Positions 1 through 5,278 are shown, numbered from the stretch's first letter. The stretch is DNA of 5,278 nucleotides from Candidatus Omnitrophota bacterium (GCA_018818505.1 JAHIRR010000136.1:1-5278); one strand, 5' to 3'. Program-made: numbers and translations. Notes: a model not told the origin generated them from the letters alone.

Positions 1-149
1 AAACCTGCGCTTCAAGGATGTTCGGTTATTGATTATTGGTAATTGCCCGCTGCTTTGCAGCGAGGTCTCGCCGAAGGCGGAGAATTTGTTTGTATCTTGT
101 AACTTGGTTATTGGTTATTTCGTTTATTTACTATGCAAGGGAGGTCCTT
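1..149. other. Non-coding spacer upstream of tatA with AT repeats and small GC hairpins
   Basis: This stretch contains three copies of GGTTATT (24-30, 106-112 and 113-119, the last two in tandem). Between them lies a GC-rich block with two hairpins: CGCTGC/GCAGCG around a TTT loop (48-62) and CGCC/GGCG around a GAA loop (69-79). I found no convincing gene. One forward frame is open from position 2 to a TGA at 170-172 and could be the tail of an upstream gene, but its translation is compositionally odd where it crosses the repeats. No clear -35/-10 pair for tatA is visible, so tatA may be transcribed from further upstream. Confidence 0.55.
139..144 (+). promoter_or_regulatory. Ribosome binding site of tatA
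   Basis: GGGAGG lies 5 nt before the ATG at 150. It fixes the tatA start and rules out the upstream TTG at 36, which would add 38 residues with an arginine run and no family similarity. Confidence 0.8.
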
Positions 150-296
150 ATGTTTGGTATAGGCATGCCTGAATTGATTTTGATCCTTATAATATGTCTG
201 CTTGTGTTCGGCGCGGCAAAGCTCCCAGAGGTCGCCAGAAATCTGGGCAAGGGCATCAAGGCATTCAAAAAAGAGATGAAAGACCCTGAGAAGTAA
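150..296 (+). CDS. tatA: Sec-independent (twin-arginine) protein translocase subunit, TatA/TatE type
   Basis: This subunit forms the oligomeric membrane component of the Tat pathway, which moves folded proteins across the inner membrane with TatC. The 48-residue product shows the family architecture: a short N-terminus (MFGIGMPEL) with a polar residue (E8) at the start of the membrane helix, one transmembrane helix at about residues 8-20, the hinge FGAAKLPE (20-27), and a basic amphipathic helix (about 28-43) ending in DPEK. TatA proteins are usually 60-90 residues, so this one stops almost directly after the amphipathic helix and lacks the usual flexible tail. The start is set by GGGAGG at 139-144. 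Neither TatB nor TatC is in the window, so TatA, TatE and TatB cannot be separated with certainty, but the short length and FGxxKLPE hinge favour TatA/E. A promoter begins 2 nt after its stop, so rpsU downstream is probably an independent unit. Confidence 0.9.
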   Translation: MFGIGMPELILILIICLLVFGAAKLPEVARNLGKGIKAFKKEMKDPEK

Positions 297-297
297 C

Positions 298-326
298 TTG
301 ACAGGGCAGGTGTTTTTAGATAGAAT
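298..326 (+). promoter_or_regulatory. Strong sigma-70-type promoter for rpsU
   Basis: The -35 box TTGACA (298-303) is a perfect consensus match. It is separated by exactly 17 nt from the -10 box TAGAAT (321-326), which matches consensus at 5 of 6 positions. The predicted transcription start is near 333. The -35 box lies 1 nt past the tatA stop codon, so the promoter occupies the shortest possible spacer. It would produce a message with about 205 nt of untranslated leader before rpsU. It is inferred from sequence only. Confidence 0.7.
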
Positions 327-339
327 ACAGGCTAAAACT

Positions 340-379
340 TACAGTATAGGAAAGTATTTTTATACTTTCCTATACTGTA
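340..379. repeat. Perfect 18-bp inverted repeat with TTTT loop
   Basis: The arms 340-357 and 362-379 are exact reverse complements (TACAGTATAGGAAAGTAT and its complement) around a 4-nt TTTT loop at 358-361. Each arm also contains a 10-bp direct period: AGTATA-GGAA-AGTAT on the left, TATACT-TTCC-TATACT on the right. It is followed by CTGGGGG and not by a T-run, so it does not look like an intrinsic terminator on this strand. If the 298-326 promoter is used, this hairpin forms almost at the 5' end of the rpsU message. It could also be a dispersed palindromic repeat or a binding site for a dimeric protein. Confidence 0.85.
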
Positions 380-388
380 CTGGGGGAG

Positions 389-416
389 CTCGAGGGGGTG
401 CAGGCACACCCTCGAG
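389..416. repeat. GC-rich inverted repeat in the rpsU leader
   Basis: CTCGAGG (389-395) pairs with CCTCGAG (410-416). After a 2-nt GG bulge, GTG (398-400) pairs with CAC (407-409) around the 6-nt loop CAGGCA. The stem is therefore about 10 bp with one bulge. It has no downstream T-tract. Confidence 0.65.
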
Positions 417-429
417 GGGTAACAGTGTA

Positions 430-520
430 GAGATGTGACGAAAAGGAACATCTCGCGAAGCGTCATAGGGGCGAAGCCCCTATGAAAAGTTCCGAGGAAC
501 GAAGTGACGAGGTAACTTGG
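430..520. repeat. Hairpin cluster with GCGAAGC loops before rpsU
   Basis: Several inverted repeats overlap here. CATAGGGGC (464-472) pairs perfectly with GCCCCTATG (476-484) around a GAA triloop. GAGATGT (430-436) pairs with ACATCTC (448-454). As alternatives, TGACG (436-440) can pair with CGTCA (461-465), and GGAAC (445-449) with GTTCC (489-493), so the structures are partly exclusive. GTGACGA occurs twice (435-441 and 504-510). The block resembles the dispersed palindromic intergenic repeats often seen in bacterial genomes, but it also lies in the predicted rpsU leader and could affect its expression. Confidence 0.6.
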
Positions 521-524
521 AAAA

Positions 525-531
525 GAGGTGA
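525..531 (+). promoter_or_regulatory. Ribosome binding site of rpsU
   Basis: GAGGTGA lies 6 nt upstream of the ATG at 538 and fixes the start of the small rpsU gene. Confidence 0.8.
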
Positions 532-537
532 GGATAA

Positions 538-717
538 ATGTCGAGAATAGAGGTAGGACACGGCGAACCTTTGGAAAGGGCGCTTAGGCGCTTCAAGAAG
601 AAGATAGAGCGCGATGGTGTTCTAAAACAGCTAAAGGCGCGCAAGCATTACGAAAAACCAAGCGAGATAAAGAGGAAAAAACTAAGGGCAGCCAAAACAT
701 CATCCAGACCAAGATAG
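538..717 (+). CDS. rpsU: 30S ribosomal protein S21 (bS21)
   Basis: S21 is a small basic protein of the bacterial 30S subunit that sits near the 3' end of 16S rRNA and helps initiation. The 59-residue product (MSRIEVGHGEPLERALRRFKK at the N-terminus) carries the family core: an EPLERALRRFKKK segment at residues 10-22, followed by GVLKQLKARKHYEKP (27-41) and a lysine/arginine-rich tail. Length and charge fit the family, whose members are roughly 58-71 residues. The start is supported by GAGGTGA at 525-531. The gene has its own near-consensus promoter (298-326) and a long structured leader, which is suggestive of post-transcriptional control but not proof of it. The peptidase gene starts 43 nt downstream with no terminator between, so read-through is likely. 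Confidence 0.93.
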   Translation: MSRIEVGHGEPLERALRRFKKKIERDGVLKQLKARKHYEKPSEIKRKKLRAAKTSSRPR

Positions 718-735
718 GCCCTGTTACATAATAGC

Positions 736-741
736 TATAAT
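736..741 (+). promoter_or_regulatory. Possible -10 element upstream of the M16 gene
   Basis: TATAAT is a perfect -10 hexamer, but no acceptable -35 box lies 16-18 nt upstream (the sequence there falls in the end of rpsU), and there is no extended TGn motif. If active, transcription would start near 748, between this site and the ATG at 761. It overlaps the alternative ATG at 740, which argues mildly against that start. Confidence 0.25.
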
Positions 742-749
742 GAGGGGCA

Positions 750-757
750 AGGGAAGG
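750..757 (+). promoter_or_regulatory. Ribosome binding site deciding the M16 peptidase start
   Basis: AGGGAAGG lies 3 nt before the ATG at 761. The in-frame ATG at 740 has no Shine-Dalgarno sequence upstream (it is preceded by an AT-rich run), so 761 is the preferred start. Confidence 0.6.
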
Positions 758-760
758 CTC

Positions 761-3358
761 ATGCGACACTCATCAAATATTTGTAGCAGGGTAAACATCG
801 CCAAAATACTCACCTTGGCATTTTTTATTTTTAGCGCGTCCCGCGTATGCGCTCAGGACGCCAAGACCCTTGAGAACGGACTAAGGGTCATCATTAAAGA
901 AGACCACAGAAACCCTATTGTGGTCTTTTCTGTTTTTATAGATGTTGGCTCAGCGTGGGAAGTGGAATATCTGGGCAGCGGCATAAGTCACCTGACAGAG
1001 CATATGCTCTTCAAGGGCACTGCCAAATACCCCACAGGCACCATAGAGAATATATTACATCAATATGGGGGGAGTATAGATGGCTTTACATCCTATGACT
1101 ATACAGGCTACAGGGTAACCATTCTTAATGAACATAAAGATATTGCCCTGGACATACTAAAAGAGATGCTGACTGCGCCTGCGTTTGATAAGAAGGAATT
1201 AAAAAAAGAGATGGCTGTTATAGAAAGGGAGATGGATCTTGGCAAGGATGATCCTGGCCGTCGAGTCTCCAGGCTGACCTTTTCCAACGCGTACATCGCT
1301 CATCCTTATAAGATACCTGTCATTGGTTACAAGGAGAATTTTAAAAGATTAGGAAGGGACGACCTTATTGACTTTTTCAACACTAACTACACGCCTGAGA
1401 ACATCGTGATAGCAGTTGTCGGTGACATTGAAAAAGAAGATACCTTGAAGAAGATAGAGCATCTTTTTGGAGGCATCCCAAGAGCAAAGAATAAATCCAT
1501 CGTCCTTCCTGAAGAGCCTCGGCAAATAGCGCAGAATATCTCAGAAGAGGCGCTTGATATTGATGGAGCGTATCTAAATATCGCGTTTCACTCTACTTCA
1601 CTTCTCGATAGAGACCTGCACGCCATGGATCTTTTATCTTTTATTCTCGGAGATGGCGAGGGCTCGATGTTGAACGAGGAATTAAGGATAAAACAGTCGC
1701 TGGTGCTTGCCATCACCGCATATAATTACACGCCAAAAGATCCAGGCCTTTTTGTTGTATCAAGCGTACTGAAAGAAGAGTCAATAAAAAATGCCATGGA
1801 CGAGATACTAAAGGTCATAGACGATGTAAAAGAAAATGGCGTGAGCGATGAGGACCTTTTAAAGGCAAAGAATAATTTTCTCGCAGGATACATCTACCAA
1901 AAAGAGACGATAGAATCCCAGGCAGATGATTTTGCCACAGCAGAGCTCTTGACTGGGAACCCTGAGTTCTTTGAATTCTATGTAGAGCGCATCAAGGCAA
2001 TAACTCGGGAAGAGATACAGCAGGCAGCCAAAAGATATCTGGCCAAGGACAATATGACTATAGCTATAGTAAGTGGGTCTGGAAACGCGCTCGCGCCTGG
2101 ATCCGAAGATAGCCTGCAGAAAGAAGAGAGACAGATAAAGAAAATAACCCTTGAAAATAAATTACCTGTTTTGATCTCTGAAGATCACACGCTACCCATA
2201 GTAGCTATTTCCCTGCTTTTTAAGGCTGGCGTGAGGATCGAGACAAAAGAGAATAATGGCATTTCAGGGCTTACGAGCACCATGTTTATAGACGGGACTA
2301 TATCTATGCCGCGAGAGGAAATAGTAAAATTTTATGAGTCAAGGGGCATGGCTGTCAGCGCGTATTCTGGCAATAACAGCGTAGGTATCCTGATAAAATG
2401 CCTGAAAGAACATGTTGAAGATGCCCTGAGCCTTGCTTCAGAATTATGCATGAGTCCTTCTTTTCCGGAAAATGAGTTAAAAAGAGAAAAGGCCGAGCTC
2501 ATTTCCGCAATAGAAATGCAGGACAATCAAGTCTTTAACCATGGCCACAGATTATTAAAGAAGCTTCTTTTTAAGACGCATCCTTATGGTTTCCAGGCCA
2601 CAGGTACTATTGATAGCGTGGCCAGGTTAGAGAGGCAAGACCTCGCAGATCTTCACAAGAGGATCGCTTCCGCGGATAACATGGTCCTCGGGGTATCGGG
2701 TGATTGCAATGCCAACGAGATAGAAGACCTGGTAAAAAAATATTTTTCAGCTATCCCGTCAGGGACCAACAATATCCTTTCTCCTGAAAAAGAGGCGTTG
2801 ATAAAAAGAAAAAGGACTCAGCTTGTCGAGACAGACAAGGAACAATCCCTTGTGCTTATAGGTTTCCACGGCGTGGATATTTATAATAAAGATAGATACG
2901 CCCTTGAGATCATGGTGAACATGTTTTCCGGCCAGTCAGGTATTTTCTTTAAAAGCATCAGGGGAAAACAAGGCCTTTCCTATTCGACTGGCGCGTTTCA
3001 TGCCCCGGGCATAGACCCAGGGTACATAGTTTTATACACCCTTACCTCAAAGCAAAATATTGATAAGGTCAAGGAGATCATGTTAAAGGAAACAGCCCTG
3101 TTTGTAAAAAAAGGCGCGGCTGAAGAGGATATCCAGAAGTCCAAGAATTACCTGAAGGCAATGCGCCAGATAGAAATGCAGACTAACGCGAGTTTTATCT
3201 TCGGGGTTTCCCTGGATGAACTTTACGGGTTGGGTTACGATAATTACAAAAACTACAACAAAATCATAGACAGCGTTACAAAAGAGGACATTAAAAGAGC
3301 GGCAAAAAGATTTTTGGCCCTGGATAGGTGCGCCATCTTAATATTGGAGGGAAAGTGA
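761..3358 (+). CDS. Secreted fused M16 family (pitrilysin/MPP-like) zinc peptidase
   Basis: This is a predicted inverzincin-type metallopeptidase acting outside the cytoplasm. The 865-residue product starts with a signal peptide: basic N-region, hydrophobic stretch at about 13-27, and likely cleavage after VCA at residue 31. Two M16 units follow, each with an N-type and a C-type domain (about 36-185 and 195-380, then 460-610 and 625-805). The first carries the inverted zinc motif HLTEH (H77, E80, H81) with the third ligand probably E157 in IEREM, 76 residues after H81 as in mitochondrial processing peptidase beta. The second has lost it: the aligned segment GISGLTSTMF has G503, S506 and T507 at these positions. 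Conversely, the second half keeps the substrate-binding R734/Y741 pair (RGKQGLSY), while the first keeps R309 but has leucine where Tyr is expected. Start 761 is chosen over 740 because of its Shine-Dalgarno site. The stop overlaps the next gene. The substrate is unknown. Confidence 0.92.
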   Translation: MRHSSNICSRVNIAKILTLAFFIFSASRVCAQDAKTLENGLRVIIKEDHRNPIVVFSVFIDVGSAWEVEYLGSGISHLTEHMLFKGTAKYPTGTIENILHQYGGSIDGFTSYDYTGYRVTILNEHKDIALDILKEMLTAPAFDKKELKKEMAVIEREMDLGKDDPGRRVSRLTFSNAYIAHPYKIPVIGYKENFKRLGRDDLIDFFNTNYTPENIVIAVVGDIEKEDTLKKIEHLFGGIPRAKNKSIVLPEEPRQIAQNISEEALDIDGAYLNIAFHSTSLLDRDLHAMDLLSFILGDGEGSMLNEELRIKQSLVLAITAYNYTPKDPGLFVVSSVLKEESIKNAMDEILKVIDDVKENGVSDEDLLKAKNNFLAGYIYQKETIESQADDFATAELLTGNPEFFEFYVERIKAITREEIQQAAKRYLAKDNMTIAIVSGSGNALAPGSEDSLQKEERQIKKITLENKLPVLISEDHTLPIVAISLLFKAGVRIETKENNGISGLTSTMFIDGTISMPREEIVKFYESRGMAVSAYSGNNSVGILIKCLKEHVEDALSLASELCMSPSFPENELKREKAELISAIEMQDNQVFNHGHRLLKKLLFKTHPYGFQATGTIDSVARLERQDLADLHKRIASADNMVLGVSGDCNANEIEDLVKKYFSAIPSGTNNILSPEKEALIKRKRTQLVETDKEQSLVLIGFHGVDIYNKDRYALEIMVNMFSGQSGIFFKSIRGKQGLSYSTGAFHAPGIDPGYIVLYTLTSKQNIDKVKEIMLKETALFVKKGAAEEDIQKSKNYLKAMRQIEMQTNASFIFGVSLDELYGLGYDNYKNYNKIIDSVTKEDIKRAAKRFLALDRCAILILEGK
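3346..3351 (+). promoter_or_regulatory. Ribosome binding site of the MEMO gene, inside the M16 coding end
   Basis: GGAGGG lies 3 nt before the GTG at 3355 and within the last codons of the peptidase gene. It selects GTG 3355 over the in-frame GTG at 3328, as does the conserved family N-terminus TRKPVVAGQFYP, which begins directly after it. Confidence 0.75.
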
Positions 3359-4158
3359 CGCGAAAACCTGTTGTAGCCGGACAGTTCTATCCGCAGACAG
3401 CATCTGCTCTCAATAAGATGCTTTCCGGGATGATAGATCCTGATGCGGAAAAACAGGAAATAAAAGGCGCTATCCTGCCTCACGCAGGTTATATCTATTC
3501 TGGCTATGTAGCAGGGGCTGTAATGTCAAAGGTAGAGCTAAAAAAGACAGCCGTAATATTAGGCACAAACCATACTGGATCAGGAAAGCCATTTGCTATC
3601 ATGACCAGGGGCACATGGGAAACTCCCCTGGGAGAGGCAAAGATAGATACTGAGATCGCAGAGTCTATATTAAAGGGGAGCACGCTTCTAAAAGAGGATA
3701 GCGCCTCGCATCTAAATGAGCATTCCATAGAGGTAGAGGTGCCTTTTTTGCAATACCTGAAAAAGGATATAAAGATAGTGCCTATAACCATCTCACAAGG
3801 AGACATAACACAATATCAGAGACTAGGAAAAGAAATAGCGGAAGGCTTTAAAAAAGTAGGAAGATCCGCTATTTTTATAGCGAGCACGGATTTTACGCAC
3901 TATGAATCAAGAGACAGCGCGGAGGAAAAAGACAGGCTCGCCATAAATGCCATACTGGCGCTCGACGAAGAAAGGCTGTTCCATGTCGTAAAAGAGCTCA
4001 ACATATCGATGTGCGGGGTCGCGCCGACATGCACGCTTATAAGTGTATGTAAAAATCTAGGGGCTGAAAAGGCTGGGCTCGTGAAGTATCAGACAAGCGG
4101 GGATATCTCTGGCGATTACACATCTGTTGTGGGCTACGGGGGGCTGCTATTGTGGTAA
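3355..4158 (+). CDS. MEMO family protein, AmmeMemoRadiSam system protein B
   Basis: This is a member of the MEMO1-like family, structurally related to class III non-haem iron dioxygenases. Its prokaryotic reaction is not established. The 267-residue product covers the whole family length and opens with the typical (M)TRKPVVAGQFYP. Recognisable motifs are LPHAGYIYSG (41-50), LGTNHTGSG (69-77), HLNEHSIEVEVPFLQYL (119-135), STDFTHYESR (177-186) and CGVAPTC (220-226). The probable metal-site residues H43, H73 and C220 correspond to human MEMO1 H49, H81 and C244. GTG 3355 overlaps the peptidase TGA by 4 nt (GTGA), which indicates translational coupling. The end overlaps the next gene by 7 nt. In many genomes this family co-occurs with an AMMECR1-like protein and a radical SAM enzyme. 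Neither is present here, so they would have to lie outside the window. No signal peptide is visible, so it is probably cytoplasmic. Confidence 0.92.
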   Translation: MTRKPVVAGQFYPQTASALNKMLSGMIDPDAEKQEIKGAILPHAGYIYSGYVAGAVMSKVELKKTAVILGTNHTGSGKPFAIMTRGTWETPLGEAKIDTEIAESILKGSTLLKEDSASHLNEHSIEVEVPFLQYLKKDIKIVPITISQGDITQYQRLGKEIAEGFKKVGRSAIFIASTDFTHYESRDSAEEKDRLAINAILALDEERLFHVVKELNISMCGVAPTCTLISVCKNLGAEKAGLVKYQTSGDISGDYTSVVGYGGLLLW

Positions 4159-5117
4159 TTAAAAATAAGCTATCGTTTTTCATCAGATTTTTTATAAGCT
4201 TCGGACTTTTGGCAGGGCTGTTATGGATGATGCGGGGCGATATAGGCAATGTTTTAGACATCATAAAAAAATCAAACAAGATATTTTTAATTCTGGCGCT
4301 ATGTGTCAGCATGCCTCTTTCACCGATTCTGGCCTACAGGCTTAAAATATTGATGAAAGGCCAAAAGATATTCTTGTCCATGAAAGACCTTCTCTACTTG
4401 ACGTACATAGGGTACTTTTTTAATAATTTCCTGCCAACAGCTGTAGGCGGAGATATAGTAAAGGCATATTATGCCTCTAAGAAGACGCATAATAAAATCG
4501 GTTCATATGCGGCAGTGCTGGCTGACAGGCTGCTCGGGGTCGTCGCGCTATTATTCATCACATTGACAGGCATTATTTTTATGGGAGATAAATTTAAAAA
4601 TGATAAGATCTTCTGGACGATCATTGGCGCCTCAGGCATAGCGATAGTAGTGACTGGCATTTTATTGAATAAAAAAGCTGGGACAAATAACGCTGGGTCC
4701 GCAAAGCCAGGCATAATGGCTAAGATAGTGGCAAATATCTCAAAAGTACGCGACGCCATCAGTCTCTACAGAAATTCGCCAAAGATCCTGACAAAAGCGC
4801 TTCTGATATCATTTCTGGGCCAGGCAGGCGCTATAGTGAGTATCTATTTTTTTGTGTTGTTTTTAGGTGGCTATGTCCCTCTTGTTAAGCTGTTTCTCAT
4901 CGTACCTCTTGTCTGGGCCATTAGCATGCTGCCTTCTTTGAACGGATTAGGTGTCAGGGAAGGGGCCTTTGTCTATTTTTTAAAAGGAGATATTGGCACA
5001 GATGCTGCCTTTGCCGTGTCTATTCTATGGCTGGGTGTGATCATCGTATATAGCATCATCGGCGGTTTATTGAATCTATTTTTCCCAGTAGAGATAAAAG
5101 AAACCACAGAAAAATAA
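4152..5117 (+). CDS. Flippase-like integral membrane protein, LPG_synthase_TM (UPF0104) family
   Basis: The 321-residue product is a polytopic inner-membrane protein with about eight hydrophobic segments (roughly 7-25, 44-68, 79-98, 119-143, 154-172, 214-237, 241-262 and 285-311). Family signatures are NNFLPTAVGGDIVKAYY (91-107), the following AVLADRLLGVVALL (121-134) and PSLNGLGVREGAF (261-273). This fold is the membrane part of lysylphosphatidylglycerol synthases, but here the cytoplasmic aminoacyl-transfer domain is absent, so the protein should not be called MprF. Stand-alone members are usually annotated as flippase-like and are thought to act on lipids or lipid-linked sugars; the substrate is unknown. 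The GTG start overlaps the MEMO stop by 7 nt, with a G-run (4138-4143) as a weak ribosome binding site, suggesting coupled translation. The last codons (ETTEK) coincide with the first unit of a downstream repeat. Confidence 0.88.
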   Translation: MVIKNKLSFFIRFFISFGLLAGLLWMMRGDIGNVLDIIKKSNKIFLILALCVSMPLSPILAYRLKILMKGQKIFLSMKDLLYLTYIGYFFNNFLPTAVGGDIVKAYYASKKTHNKIGSYAAVLADRLLGVVALLFITLTGIIFMGDKFKNDKIFWTIIGASGIAIVVTGILLNKKAGTNNAGSAKPGIMAKIVANISKVRDAISLYRNSPKILTKALLISFLGQAGAIVSIYFFVLFLGGYVPLVKLFLIVPLVWAISMLPSLNGLGVREGAFVYFLKGDIGTDAAFAVSILWLGVIIVYSIIGGLLNLFFPVEIKETTEK

Positions 5118-5135
5118 ACCACAGAGAACACAGAG
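5101..5135. repeat. CACAGA repeat units straddling the end of the flippase-like gene
   Basis: AAACCACAGA occurs at 5101-5110 and again at 5116-5125, a 15-nt period. A third CACAGA occurs at 5129-5134. The first unit is inside the coding sequence and encodes its C-terminus, and the stop codon lies between units one and two. Sequences of the form CCACAGAG-ACACAGAG are familiar as dispersed intergenic repeats in diverse bacterial genomes, from memory only. Confidence 0.6.
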
Positions 5136-5180
5136 AAAAACTATAATTTATTGTATGGAATTTCAAAGATCTCACATTTT

Positions 5181-5203
5181 CCCTCTCCCCAGCGGGGAGA
5201 GGG
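5181..5203. repeat. Perfect 10-bp GC hairpin
   Basis: CCCTCTCCCC (5181-5190) and GGGGAGAGGG (5194-5203) are exact reverse complements around the loop AGC. There is no T-tract after it on either strand, so a canonical intrinsic terminator is unlikely, although as the first strong structure after the operon it could still stop or protect the message. It resembles a dispersed palindromic repeat. Confidence 0.75.
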
Positions 5204-5278
5204 TTAGCCCAGCCCTTTTGGCAAAAGAGTTTCGCATAAGTAAAGAGAAACGCTTCAGCCAAAAGAGCTGGGTTAGGG
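5204..5278. repeat. Large imperfect inverted repeat running to the window edge
   Basis: The outer arms 5205-5222 and 5258-5275 match as reverse complements at 16 of 18 positions (TAGCCCAGCCCTTTTGGC against GCCAAAAGAGCTGGGTTA). Within the 35-nt interior, GTTTC (5229-5233) and GAAAC (5247-5251) can form a second stem. Together with the adjacent 5181-5203 hairpin it forms a composite repeat whose right end may continue beyond the window. I see no gene in 5118-5278. Confidence 0.65.

Noticed and set aside
36..149. N-terminal extension of tatA from a TTG at 36
   Set aside because: It has no ribosome binding site, crosses the hairpin repeats, and adds an arginine-rich stretch unlike any TatA. The ATG at 150 has a good Shine-Dalgarno site and the family N-terminus.
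2..172. Open forward frame that could be the tail of an upstream gene
   Set aside because: It has no start in the window, runs through the GGTTATT repeats and hairpins, and would overlap tatA by 23 nt. I recognise no domain. A short tail ending at 30-32 or 40-42 in another frame is equally possible.
435..550. Two tiny overlapping upstream ORFs (GTG 435-485 and ATG 482-550) as leader peptides of rpsU
   Set aside because: Neither has a ribosome binding site, both lie in hairpin repeat sequence, and the encoded peptides show no attenuator-like codon run.
740..760. Start of the M16 peptidase at ATG 740
   Set aside because: It has no Shine-Dalgarno site and overlaps a TATAAT. The ATG at 761 has AGGGAAGG upstream and gives a compact signal peptide.
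3328..3354. Start of the MEMO protein at GTG 3328
   Set aside because: It adds nine residues before the conserved N-terminus and lacks a ribosome binding site. GGAGGG points to GTG 3355.
4152..5117. Full MprF-type lysylphosphatidylglycerol synthase
   Set aside because: Only the membrane domain is present. At 321 residues the catalytic aminoacyl-transfer domain is missing.
5142..5147. TATAAT as a promoter for a gene beyond the window
   Set aside because: No -35 box lies at the right distance upstream on the + strand, and the following sequence is repeat with no gene start visible.
5181..5203. Intrinsic terminator of the operon
   Set aside because: The stem is strong but is not followed by a T-run on either strand, so it is listed as a repeat only.
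5056..5262. Minus-strand ORF across the 3' repeats
   Set aside because: Its translation is made of the CACAGA and GC-hairpin repeats plus the antisense end of the membrane protein gene, a typical artefact of intergenic repeats.

Overview
The window looks like a compact chromosomal segment from a free-living, probably uncultivated bacterium with a Gram-negative-type envelope. It is bacterial because it encodes ribosomal protein S21 and a TatA-type translocase subunit, and because the starts follow purine-rich Shine-Dalgarno sites. The gene mix and the palindrome-rich spacers remind me of candidate phyla such as Omnitrophota, but that is an impression and not a demonstrated placement. I see no insertion sequence, phage gene, CRISPR array, tRNA or rRNA.

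Layout. Positions 1-149 are non-coding, with GGTTATT repeats and small GC hairpins. A very short tatA-like gene follows at 150-296. Directly after its stop lies a near-consensus sigma-70 promoter (TTGACA, 17 nt, TAGAAT; 298-326). Next is a leader of about 205 nt packed with inverted repeats, including a perfect 18-bp stem with a TTTT loop. It leads into a 59-codon rpsU gene (538-717), which is easily missed because of its size.

After a 43-nt gap come three tightly packed genes. The first encodes a secreted, fused M16 zinc peptidase (761-3358). The second encodes a MEMO-family protein, AmmeMemoRadiSam protein B (3355-4158), whose GTG start overlaps the peptidase stop. The third encodes a multi-spanning flippase-like membrane protein of the LPG_synthase_TM family (4152-5117), again with an overlapping GTG start. 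The last 160 bases hold dispersed-type repeats: CACAGA units, a perfect 10-bp GC hairpin and a large imperfect inverted repeat that reaches the window edge.

How the genes fit together. TatA acts in export of folded proteins. The M16 enzyme carries a Sec-type signal peptide and should degrade peptides outside the cytoplasm. The flippase-like protein sits in the inner membrane. The overlaps from 3355 and 4152 imply that peptidase, MEMO protein and membrane protein are translated from one message, but nothing in the sequence proves a shared pathway. The partner genes expected for the MEMO protein (AMMECR1-like and radical SAM) and for TatA (TatC) are not in this window. I found no clearly new system. 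The most unusual parts are the structured rpsU leader and the division of M16 catalytic residues between the two halves of one chain.
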